Assembly: GCA_012799075.1 (NCBI GenBank)
Contig: JAAZLZ010000053.1
Coordinates: 1 to 10,375, forward strand
Length of the DNA: 10,375 nt
Direction of reading: 5' to 3'
Source: Bacillota bacterium
GTDB taxonomy: Bacteria > Bacillota > Limnochordia > JAAZLZ01
A program made the translations under genes and the position numbers. Shown piece after piece: positions 1-5,280 of this stretch. Below the pieces are notes generated by a model that worked only from the letters and a program-made list of their open reading frames with translations, was not told where the DNA came from and ran no database searches. The first letter of the stretch is position 1. Every line of letters begins with the position of its first letter.

Positions 1-51
1 TAAAAACCCCAGGGTGAATAAGGACAAAAGACGCAGCATATTCTTTCCCAT
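1..51 (-). CDS. Probable penicillin-binding protein (transpeptidase), N-terminus only
   Basis: Partial gene running off the left edge; only the first 13 to 17 codons are present. Two in-frame ATG starts are possible, at 51 and at 39. The one at 39 is preceded by GGGAAAG, the one at 51 by a G-run about 9 bases upstream. The visible residues read MGKNMLRLLSLFTLGFL, a short basic start followed by a hydrophobic stretch, as in the single membrane anchor of class B penicillin-binding proteins. It begins only 3 to 15 bases after the SEDS gene stop. The identification rests mainly on context: a SEDS glycosyltransferase is commonly followed by its partner transpeptidase (pbpA), and here the whole fhaA-fhaB-phosphatase-rodA order is present. 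That a gene starts here is likely; its product is inference, because no catalytic motif is in view. Confidence 0.55.
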   Translation of the reverse strand, partial: MGKNMLRLLSLFTLGFL

Positions 52-54
52 TCC

Positions 55-1308
55 CTATTCCCCCCCATGGGAGATCCCTAAGACGGCTCCCATCAACAAG
101 TAGCTGCTAATTAGAGAGCTGCCGCCATAACTTACAAAGGGCATCGTAATGCCCGTCATGGGAATCATCTTGATTACTCCGCCGATGATGACAATCACCT
201 GGATGGCGAACAAGGAACCAATGCCGGCCGTTAGAAGCTGGAGGAACTCATCATTTGCTGTTAGAGCCGACCGGATGATGCGCATTACTAAGAAAAGATA
301 CAGGACAAGCAGGGCCCCAGCGCCGAGCAGGCCTATTTCCTCTGCCAAGGAGGAAAAGACAAAGTCTGTATGCACCGCGGGCACCGTGCTCGCCGCCGCT
401 CCCCTGCCCCAGCCCCGCCCGAAGAAGCCTCCAGCTCCCAACGAAAACAGGGATTGGGCAATTTGATATCCCCCGCCTTCCAAGCGCACCCACGGATTCC
501 ACCAGGCTTGAAATCGCACTTGGACGTGGCTGAAAAGCTTGTAGGCCGCTCCGGCTCCAAGGATAGCCAGGCAGCCCCCCACTAGTAAGTAACTGATGTT
601 TCCTGTGGCCACGAGCAGCATTGCCTGGAAGATTCCGTAGAAAAGGAACGCAGCTCCCAAATCTCTCTGGGCGACCAGAACGAACATGAAAAGGAGCCAC
701 ATAGTCAAAAGCGGCCCTACATAACGCGGTTCGGGCAGGGACAGACCAAGGAATTTGCCCTTCGTCCCTTGCAGCAAGGTTCGCGCCTCACTTAGATACC
801 CGGCCAGGAAGATGACCAGCAGGACCTTCACCAGCTCAACGGGTTCAAACCGAAAACTGCCCAAGGCAAGCCAGCGACGGGCGCCTCCTGCTTCATAGCC
901 GAACAAGGTGGTCAAGGCCAATAGGAGCAGACCGACGGTGGCCGAGGAGTACTTCCAGTACACCAGCCGATGCCAGTGGGGATAACCGGCGGCGATGCCC
1001 ATAGCCGCAACGCCCATGAACACCCAGAGGAACTGTCGCAGAGCCAGCTCCTGTCTGAGTCGCAGGACGCTGATTAGACCCAGTCCCGTCAACATGTAGA
1101 CCAAGGGAAAGACTACCTCATCCGCTCTAGGGGCATTACCCAACAAGAGTAGGTGTCCCAACAGGCCAAGGAGCAAATAACCAATAGAATAAAGACCTAA
1201 TAACTGACGGGAAAACTGGGGATTGGCCAGCCGGTAACAGACAAGCCCCCACACCACAACGCCCCAGGCCCAAAGGATCAGACTCCGCTCCCCTTTTCTT
1301 TGGTCCAT
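55..1308 (-). CDS. rodA: SEDS peptidoglycan glycosyltransferase, RodA/FtsW family
   Basis: A polytopic membrane protein of 417 residues that polymerises lipid II into glycan strands during cell elongation or division. About a dozen hydrophobic segments are visible. Family signatures occur in order: GGARRWL (about residues 141-147), EPVELVK, QRDLG (about 214-218), HTDF (about 313-316) followed by AEEIG, and PMTGITMPFVSYGGSS near the C-terminus. By family knowledge the Asp of HTDF (about residue 315) is the catalytic residue of SEDS enzymes. The chosen ATG at 1308 overlaps the phosphatase stop by one base (TGATG) with AAGGAGGAG upstream. A TTG one codon earlier (1311) sits 8 bases from GGAGG and cannot be excluded. 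The N-terminus before the SEDS core is long and hydrophobic. RodA rather than FtsW is suggested by the FHA/phosphatase neighbours and the following PBP start; sequence alone does not settle it. Confidence 0.93.
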   Translation of the reverse strand: MDQRKGERSLILWAWGVVVWGLVCYRLANPQFSRQLLGLYSIGYLLLGLLGHLLLLGNAPRADEVVFPLVYMLTGLGLISVLRLRQELALRQFLWVFMGVAAMGIAAGYPHWHRLVYWKYSSATVGLLLLALTTLFGYEAGGARRWLALGSFRFEPVELVKVLLVIFLAGYLSEARTLLQGTKGKFLGLSLPEPRYVGPLLTMWLLFMFVLVAQRDLGAAFLFYGIFQAMLLVATGNISYLLVGGCLAILGAGAAYKLFSHVQVRFQAWWNPWVRLEGGGYQIAQSLFSLGAGGFFGRGWGRGAAASTVPAVHTDFVFSSLAEEIGLLGAGALLVLYLFLVMRIIRSALTANDEFLQLLTAGIGSLFAIQVIVIIGGVIKMIPMTGITMPFVSYGGSSLISSYLLMGAVLGISHGGE

Positions 1309-2039
1309 CAAGCGTGTCTCCTCCTTGCCGACTTATCTTGGGAAGCAAGCTTAATGAGCACGGCAGTGACATTGTCGGGCGCTCCCCTTTTCCGAGCCTG
1401 CCTTATCAGTTCGTCTACGGCCCCCTGGGGATCATCGTGGTCTTGAATGATTTGCCGGATTTCATCGTCCTCCAAGGGCCCGGACAGACCATCGGTGCAA
1501 AGAAGAGCCTTGTCGTCCTGCTGCCATTCGGTGGAGAAGACATCGACTGCAACCACGGAAGCTGTTCCGAGGGCCCGGGTGAGGAGGTTTCGGTGCGGAT
1601 GGAACCTGGCTTCCTGGGCCGACAGATCTCCATTGCGGACCAACTCGCCCACGACAGAATGGTCCTGGGTCAATTGGACCAGTTCCCTTTGGCGACAAAG
1701 ATAAGCCCGACTGTCACCCACATGGGCCACCCACAAGCGCCCTTCCGTTATCAAAAGCGCGGTCAACGTCGTGCCCATTCCTACTAGGGTCTTGTCCTTT
1801 CGGGCCTTCATGTAGACAACCTCATTAGCCCTTTGAAAGGCCCCCTGGAGACTGCTTTTCGGGTCGGCGCGGTCGATATGGTAGTCGGCAAGGACCTCCA
1901 ATGCCACCCGGCTGGCCACTTCGCCTGCCTGGTGGCCGCCCATCCCGTCGGCCACGGCAAAGAGATTGCCTCCGACATGGAAGCCGTCTTCATTTATCTT
2001 CCGGACTAAACCGATGTCCGTTCGGGCGCCGAACTCCAT
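1308..2039 (-). CDS. stp: PP2C-family protein serine/threonine phosphatase (Stp/PrpC/PstP type)
   Basis: A soluble metal-dependent phosphatase of 243 residues, the usual length of the bacterial PrpC/Stp class. It reverses phosphorylation by PASTA-type Ser/Thr kinases. All PP2C metal-site motifs are visible: NED (residues 16-18), ADGMGG with Asp at about 31, GDSR (about 108-111), CTDGLS with Asp at about 183, and DNVT with Asp at about 222. No membrane segment is seen, unlike mycobacterial PstP. I chose the ATG at 2039 because GAGGAG lies 8 bases upstream. The in-frame GTG at 2048 overlaps the fhaB stop but has the ribosome binding site directly against it. The gene follows fhaB by 5 bases and overlaps the SEDS gene by 1 base, so all are probably co-translated. 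The cognate kinase is not in the window and probably lies past the left edge. Confidence 0.95.
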   Translation of the reverse strand: MEFGARTDIGLVRKINEDGFHVGGNLFAVADGMGGHQAGEVASRVALEVLADYHIDRADPKSSLQGAFQRANEVVYMKARKDKTLVGMGTTLTALLITEGRLWVAHVGDSRAYLCRQRELVQLTQDHSVVGELVRNGDLSAQEARFHPHRNLLTRALGTASVVAVDVFSTEWQQDDKALLCTDGLSGPLEDDEIRQIIQDHDDPQGAVDELIRQARKRGAPDNVTAVLIKLASQDKSARRRHA

Positions 2040-2044
2040 CCTTT

Positions 2045-2530
2045 TCACTCCTCGAAAACCAGTCTGGTCTCCCCGATCTGAATAACATCCCCCGGCCGCA
2101 GTCGATGGGGTTTATGGAGCTTCCTGGCGTTGACCCTGGTCGTATTCAAGCTGCCAAGATCACGGATAAACAGGGAACTGCGGTGGCTGAAGATCTCGGC
2201 ATGGTGTCCGGAGGCAAAGGGATCGAGGATGATGATGTCGTTGTCATCCAACCGGCCCAGGGTCTTGCCTGCCCCAATGGAAATATGACTGCCGACGGCG
2301 GCAACGCGGTTTTCTTCCTTGCCTAGGAAAACCGACGCTCCTTCGGGCACTTCCATGACGATGAGTTTGCCGACGGCCGAGTCCAATGGGGCTGCCTTGC
2401 GAACATCCTCCATGACCAGAGCCACTGCCCTGTGCAAAAAACGATATAAAACCAGGATAAAGACCAAGTTGGCAATCCGGATCAACAGTTCCACAGAGGC
2501 TGCGGCAGCTGCCGCACACCTCCTTCTCAT
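2045..2530 (-). CDS. fhaB: Membrane-anchored FHA-domain protein (FhaB-like)
   Basis: A protein of 149 to 161 residues: one N-terminal hydrophobic segment (LLIRIANLVFILVLYRF), a short linker, and a C-terminal forkhead-associated domain that by family binds phosphothreonine peptides. FHA hallmarks are LGR (residues 91-93 from the long start), SGHHA (107-111) and DLGSLN (124-129). The usual Asn-Gly is Asn-Thr here. The architecture and position match mycobacterial FhaB/FipA, which links Ser/Thr kinase signalling to cell wall synthesis. The start is uncertain. ATG at 2530 overlaps the fhaA stop as ATGA but has no good ribosome binding site and adds an odd RRRCAAAAAAS leader. GTG at 2494 gives a cleaner N-terminus and has a perfect AAGGAGGTG upstream, separated by a 16-base palindrome. 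The stop precedes the phosphatase start by 5 bases. Confidence 0.88.
   Translation of the reverse strand: MRRRCAAAAAASVELLIRIANLVFILVLYRFLHRAVALVMEDVRKAAPLDSAVGKLIVMEVPEGASVFLGKEENRVAAVGSHISIGAGKTLGRLDDNDIIILDPFASGHHAEIFSHRSSLFIRDLGSLNTTRVNARKLHKPHRLRPGDVIQIGETRLVFEE
2492..2525 (-). promoter_or_regulatory. Strong Shine-Dalgarno, 16-base palindrome and GTG: candidate structured start of fhaB
   Basis: On the minus strand AAGGAGGTG (2525-2517), a nine-base match to the anti-Shine-Dalgarno region, is followed at once by the perfect palindrome TGCGGCAGCTGCCGCA (2516-2501), then six bases and an in-frame GTG (2494-2492). The linear spacing from GGAGG to GTG is 24 bases, too long. If the palindrome folds, the effective spacing is about 8. 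This would make GTG 2494 the true fhaB start. That reading is inference; the sequence elements are directly seen. Confidence 0.45.
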
Positions 2531-3282
2531 CTTGCCCGCAGTTCTATCACCGTCGTTCCCAAGCGGAATTGATCCCCCGGCTTGATTTCCGACTGCCTAA
2601 TGCGGGTCTTTTGATAATAGGTGCCGTTTAGGCTGTCTAGGTCCACCAACTGAAAGGAGCCCCCATCTAGACGTTCAAGTCGAGCGTGATTGCGGGACAC
2701 GCTGATATCATTCAATACCAAATTGTTATCATGGCCCCGCCCCATGGTCACCACATCTTCATCCAAAGGAAGCTGTTTTCCCTTATCCGGGCCCTCCACG
2801 ATCAGAAGCACCCCTTGACCTCGCCTAAAGACCGTTGTTGCTTCCTCGCCTCCCTCATTTTCGACAGGGAGCCCATCCTTTCCTTGTGGTATAGGTCCGG
2901 TTCCCGAGTCCTCCTCCTCACAAAAGGAGCTATGGATCACCATTGAGCCTTGTTCCAGATTCTCATCGGCAAGGAAGGTGATCTGGGGAGGCCTGACAAA
3001 GAAGTAACTCCCCCGCTTCGCGGCTTGCTGCAAGTAGTCGGCTAATTCGTTTTGCAGTGTAGAGGCCAAGGCATCGAGGTTTTCCTTGTCGCCAGGATGG
3101 AGGCATACCTGATAGATATTGGGCACATAGGTTCGGGAAATGCTTATCCGGCGGTTCTCTTCCATTTCCCGGACTAATCGCCGACCGATTTCCACAGGCT
3201 GTACACTACCCCGGAAGCCCCGTCGAAACACCCCTTCCACCAGTCCTTCCAAGGTCTTCTCCAGCTTAGCCAGAATGCTCAT
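2527..3282 (-). CDS. fhaA: FhaA-like protein: DUF3662 domain plus FHA domain
   Basis: A soluble protein of 251 residues with the two-domain layout of actinobacterial FhaA. Residues 1 to about 110 are the FhaA N-terminal (DUF3662) domain (SILAKLEKTLEGLVEG..., IGRRLVREMEEN). An acidic Gly-rich linker covers about 111-155, and a C-terminal FHA domain follows (GR at 181-182, SRNHA from 196, LNG at 218-220). FHA domains dock on phosphothreonine of kinase substrates; in mycobacteria FhaA works with PknB and the lipid II flippase. The linker carries EATTVFR (about 147-153), close to the phosphorylated ETTSVFR of GarA/OdhI. The start at 3282 is chosen because AAGGAGG lies 6 bases upstream; the frame opens 7 codons earlier without a good site. 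It overlaps the rlmN end by 17 bases and meets the fhaB ATG in an ATGA overlap. Confidence 0.92.
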   Translation of the reverse strand: MSILAKLEKTLEGLVEGVFRRGFRGSVQPVEIGRRLVREMEENRRISISRTYVPNIYQVCLHPGDKENLDALASTLQNELADYLQQAAKRGSYFFVRPPQITFLADENLEQGSMVIHSSFCEEEDSGTGPIPQGKDGLPVENEGGEEATTVFRRGQGVLLIVEGPDKGKQLPLDEDVVTMGRGHDNNLVLNDISVSRNHARLERLDGGSFQLVDLDSLNGTYYQKTRIRQSEIKPGDQFRLGTTVIELRAR

Positions 3283-4321
3283 TTCCACCCTCCTTGCCCC
3301 CAAGCCGACTTTTCAATTGTCCGCACGCAGCCTCAATATCTGCGCCTCTTTCCGCCCTGATAGTCGCTTCAATATTATGTTTCGCCAATTCCTTCTGGAA
3401 CAACAGCACCTGTTCTTTGGTTGACGATGCCCATCCATGGGCAGCAACTGGATTTAACGGAATTAGGTTGACATGGCAAAGGATGCCCTTGACCAATTGG
3501 GCCAGCTGACGGGCATGCTCCGGCGAGTCATTAAAATCCCGCATCAAGGCATATTCAAAGGTAATCCGACGATTTGTCGTCTCGACATACTCCCGGCAGG
3601 CCTTCATTAGTTGAGCCAGGTTGTAGCGGCGATTAATGGGCATGATTTGATTCCTTAATTCATCATTTGGCGCATGGAGGGAGACAGCCAAGACGACCTG
3701 CAATCCCTCCCGGGACAAGCGCTTAATCCCAGGAACCAGTCCGCAAGTTGATACAGTCAGGCGGCGGGCAGCGATTTCCAAGCCCAAGGGGTCGTTCCAT
3801 AGGCGGATAGCCCCCATCACCTGTTCGTAATTGGCCAAGGGCTCCCCCATGCCCATCAGGACTATGTTTGTGATCTTTTCTTTGCTGTCCCTTTGGACTG
3901 CTAATACCTGGCCGACCATTTCCCCTACGGTCAGGTTGCGTCTAAAACCCTGGGTGCCGGTGGCACAAAACCGACAATCCATCGGGCAGCCCACCTGGGA
4001 GGAGACGCAAAGGGTGCGTCGATTGCCTTCAGGTATGAACACGGCTTCGATCGTTGCTCCATCTTCTAGCTGTAGCAGGTACTTGTGGGTGCCATCCCGG
4101 GAAATGCGTCTGGCAGCAACTCGGGGAAGTTCAATGGAAGCAGCCTCATCCAGCTTATCCCGTAGGGTCTTGGGCAAATTCCCCATCTGCTGAAAATCAA
4201 ACCGACCCCGGTGATAGATCCACTGCATGATCTGCTTGGCCCGGAAAGGGGGTTCTTTCAGAGTGGACATGAGTTCCTGCAATGTGGCTAAATCGGCACC
4301 GATCAACTGTACTTTCTCCAT
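3266..4321 (-). CDS. rlmN: 23S rRNA (adenine-2503-C2)/tRNA-37 methyltransferase RlmN, radical SAM
   Basis: A full-length RlmN of 351 residues. It uses a radical SAM mechanism to place a C2 methyl on A2503 of 23S rRNA, and on A37 of some tRNAs. The 4Fe-4S motif is CPMDCRFC (Cys 112, 116, 119). The two Cys of the family mechanism are Cys105, seven residues before the cluster as in E. coli RlmN, and Cys333 in RGADIEAACGQL. GMGEPL (157-162), SLHAP and the N-terminal FRAKQIMQWIYHRG match RlmN rather than Cfr, and I see nothing arguing for resistance-type Cfr. The ATG at 4321 has GGAGG 10 bases upstream. It is the first assured gene of the left operon; its coding end overlaps fhaA by 17 bases. No convincing promoter is visible upstream. 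Confidence 0.97.
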   Translation of the reverse strand: MEKVQLIGADLATLQELMSTLKEPPFRAKQIMQWIYHRGRFDFQQMGNLPKTLRDKLDEAASIELPRVAARRISRDGTHKYLLQLEDGATIEAVFIPEGNRRTLCVSSQVGCPMDCRFCATGTQGFRRNLTVGEMVGQVLAVQRDSKEKITNIVLMGMGEPLANYEQVMGAIRLWNDPLGLEIAARRLTVSTCGLVPGIKRLSREGLQVVLAVSLHAPNDELRNQIMPINRRYNLAQLMKACREYVETTNRRITFEYALMRDFNDSPEHARQLAQLVKGILCHVNLIPLNPVAAHGWASSTKEQVLLFQKELAKHNIEATIRAERGADIEAACGQLKSRLGGKEGGNEHSG

Positions 4322-4328
4322 TTTACCA

Positions 4329-4451
4329 CTACCTCCAGGGACCCCTCTGAGCAGTATTATGCTGAACTTGATGCCAAACTATACCAGCCCCTCCACCTAA
4401 CGAGACTTCCGGGATGGGGTTTGCAGGGTTCCAATTCGTGATCACTACCAT
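4329..4451 (-). CDS. Possible 40-codon small ORF upstream of rlmN
   Basis: A short minus-strand frame starting ATG at 4451 with AAGGAG four bases upstream and ending TAG at 4329-4331. The rlmN Shine-Dalgarno GGAGG directly precedes and abuts its stop, and the rlmN ATG is 7 bases on. The peptide begins MVVITNWNPANPIPEVSLGG and ends VWHQVQHNTAQRGPWR. I do not recognise it with confidence. The LGGGAGIVW...NTAQRGPW stretch faintly recalls the N-terminal part of phosphodiester glycosidase (NAGPA-like) proteins, which would make it a truncated remnant. It could also be a leader peptide for rlmN, or chance. The placement of start signal and stop relative to rlmN is the main argument for it being translated. 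Confidence 0.35.
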   Translation of the reverse strand: MVVITNWNPANPIPEVSLGGGAGIVWHQVQHNTAQRGPWR

Positions 4452-4481
4452 CAAACTCCTTCTTTCGGGGACAATAATGGG

Positions 4482-4781
4482 ATGAAAGGGGCGAGCCCGG
4501 TGGGTAAAATGAGCAAGGTCTACTTCCTCACTGCTTACATCGAGTATCTTCTTGACCAGGGGATTCGTTCAGAGGACTACTACCTGGGGGATGCCAGTCG
4601 TTTTCTTCGCTTCCTACTGCAAAAGGTCGGCCCTGCGGAGATAGAGGAATTCCTGACAGCCTCCGCCAACAGCGACAATTATCGAAGGCGACTTGAGAAA
4701 ACCTTGCGGAAGTTCTTCACCTTTGCCCGGGAGCACCTGGAAATCACCAGCGACCCCTTTGGGGGGCAAAGGCCAGGTTGA
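4482..4781 (+). CDS. Stand-alone integrase-type SAM-like (core-binding) domain protein
   Basis: A small plus-strand gene of up to 99 residues, opposite in direction to all other protein genes here. From about residue 14 it reads like the N-terminal core-binding four-helix domain of tyrosine recombinases: LTAYIEYLLDQGIRSEDYY, then FLRFLLQKVGPAEIEEFL, RRLEKTLRKFFTFAREHL and a final EITSDPF, the point where the catalytic domain normally begins. No catalytic domain follows; the stop is 17 residues or fewer after the last helix and the tRNA starts 44 bases later. Codon use looks like that of its neighbours and there is no internal stop, so it may be a kept, domesticated DNA-binding domain rather than fresh debris. 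Starts at 4482 (ATG), 4500 (GTG, with AAAGGGG 8 bases upstream) and 4509 (ATG) are all possible. The family call is by pattern, not search. Confidence 0.7.
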   Translation: MKGASPVGKMSKVYFLTAYIEYLLDQGIRSEDYYLGDASRFLRFLLQKVGPAEIEEFLTASANSDNYRRRLEKTLRKFFTFAREHLEITSDPFGGQRPG

Positions 4782-4806
4782 CACAAGGGGTCCCATGGGG
4801 TAAAAT
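4778..4806 (+). promoter_or_regulatory. Sigma-A type promoter of tRNA-Pro
   Basis: TTGACA (4778-4783), a 17-base spacer and TAAAAT (4801-4806): a perfect -35, optimal spacing and a five-of-six -10. Transcription should start near 4813, about 13 bases before the mature tRNA. The -35 box contains the TGA stop codon of the upstream integrase-domain gene, so the two units are fused base to base. Confidence 0.8.
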
Positions 4807-4825
4807 ACGATTGCACAGGATATGT

Positions 4826-4903
4826 CGGGGCGTGGCGCAGTTTGGCTAGCGCGCATCGTTCGGGACGATGAGGCCGGAGGTTCAAATCCTCTCGCCCCGA
4901 CCA
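4826..4903 (+). tRNA. tRNA-Pro (anticodon CGG)
   Basis: A complete cloverleaf of 78 bases with encoded CCA. The acceptor stem is CGGGGCG with CGCCCCG, the D stem GCGC with GCGC, and the anticodon stem CATCG with CGATG around the loop TTCGGGA. The anticodon CGG is at 4861-4863. The variable region is AGGCC; the T arm is GGAGG-TTCAAAT-CCTCT, with one G-U closing pair. A C1-G72 pair and A73 are typical of bacterial proline tRNAs. It decodes CCG. It has its own promoter and terminator, on the opposite strand to the flanking operons, and an integrase-type domain gene directly upstream. Confidence 0.97.
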
Positions 4904-4931
4904 TATTGAAAGACCATCATTGACGCGTAAT

Positions 4932-4980
4932 AGGGCGTTCGATGTCACAACGATGACGTCGGATGCCCTTTGCCTTTGTT
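4932..4980 (+). terminator. Intrinsic terminator of the tRNA-Pro unit
   Basis: A 14-pair stem, GGGCGTTCGATGTC (4933-4946) with GACGTCGGATGCCC (4955-4968), is extendable at both ends by an A-U pair, has a short loop and is followed by TTTGCCTTTGTT. Three of the pairs are G-U wobbles that form only in plus-strand RNA, so the hairpin is directional for the tRNA. The T tract is interrupted by two Cs. It lies 29 bases after the tRNA 3' end. Confidence 0.75.
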
Positions 4981-4984
4981 ATCA

Positions 4985-5047
4985 GCCTGGGAAAACAGGG
5001 CTAATTGTCCCACATTAGCTTAATGTGTGCAGGACGGCATCCCAGGC
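4985..5047. repeat. Nested inverted repeat (three helices) downstream of the tRNA unit
   Basis: Outer arms GCCTGGGA (4985-4992) and TCCCAGGC (5040-5047) are perfect complements. Inside them lie GTCC (5007-5010) with GGAC (5032-5035), and inside those CACATTA (5011-5017) with TAATGTG (5021-5027) around a GCT loop. The helices stack except for a 14-base and a 4-base internal strand and a TGCA bulge. No T tract follows on either strand, so it is not an ordinary terminator. The function is unknown. Confidence 0.4.
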
Positions 5048-5260
5048 AGGCCCAGGGGATGGTAGCGTTGCTTTTCCAGGATTGCCTTTAGCTGACCAAA
5101 TCCAAGAAACCTAAAGATTACTGCGTTCTATGACAGCCTCCATCTCCTTGTCTTAGTAGGTAGTGGCCTGGCTGATAACCCTGTCCATTTGCTCCCGCGC
5201 GACTGAGCCCTTAAAGATATGCCTTTGCTTAAGGTGAAACCCCTTAGAGGGCCTTTTCGT
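5020..5260 (-). pseudogene. Possible decayed reading frame between spo0A and the tRNA
   Basis: The roughly 300 bases from the tRNA terminator to the spo0A stop hold no intact gene. On the minus strand one frame reads protein-like residues, KGFHLKQRHIFKGSVAREQ then MDRVISQATTY, up to a TAA (5153-5155). It continues in the same frame as DKEMEAVIERSN, and after a shift of one base near 5118 reads IFRFLGFGQLKAILEKQR and on to a TAA at 5020-5022. The helical, charged character either side of the breaks suggests a broken gene with one in-frame stop and one frameshift. The final LKAILEK-type stretch loosely recalls the C-terminal end of some IS21-type transposases, but the piece is too short to assign. 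It could also be chance. Confidence 0.3.
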
Positions 5261-5280
5261 GTTTGGTCCATGCCCTAATC

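Noticed and set aside
3266..4321. Cfr-type resistance methyltransferase instead of RlmN
   Set aside because: Operon context, the N-terminal FRAKQIMQWIYHRG region and overall length fit housekeeping RlmN, and the gene is embedded in a conserved cluster.
4340..4385. Sigma-A promoter for rlmN using TAATAC as -10
   Set aside because: No acceptable -35 lies 16 to 18 bases upstream; the TTGGCA present is only 12 bases away.
4614..4948. Two minus-strand frames reading GARGFEPPASSSR and GREDLNLRPHRPER across the tRNA
   Set aside because: These are the well-known false proteins that arise from the antisense strand of tRNA genes; they lie over a clear tRNA and its promoter.
5225..5262. Short hairpin CCCT-CTA-AGGG after spo0A as a possible terminator
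   Set aside because: The stem has only four pairs and no T tract follows on the minus strand; on the plus strand it would face the wrong unit.
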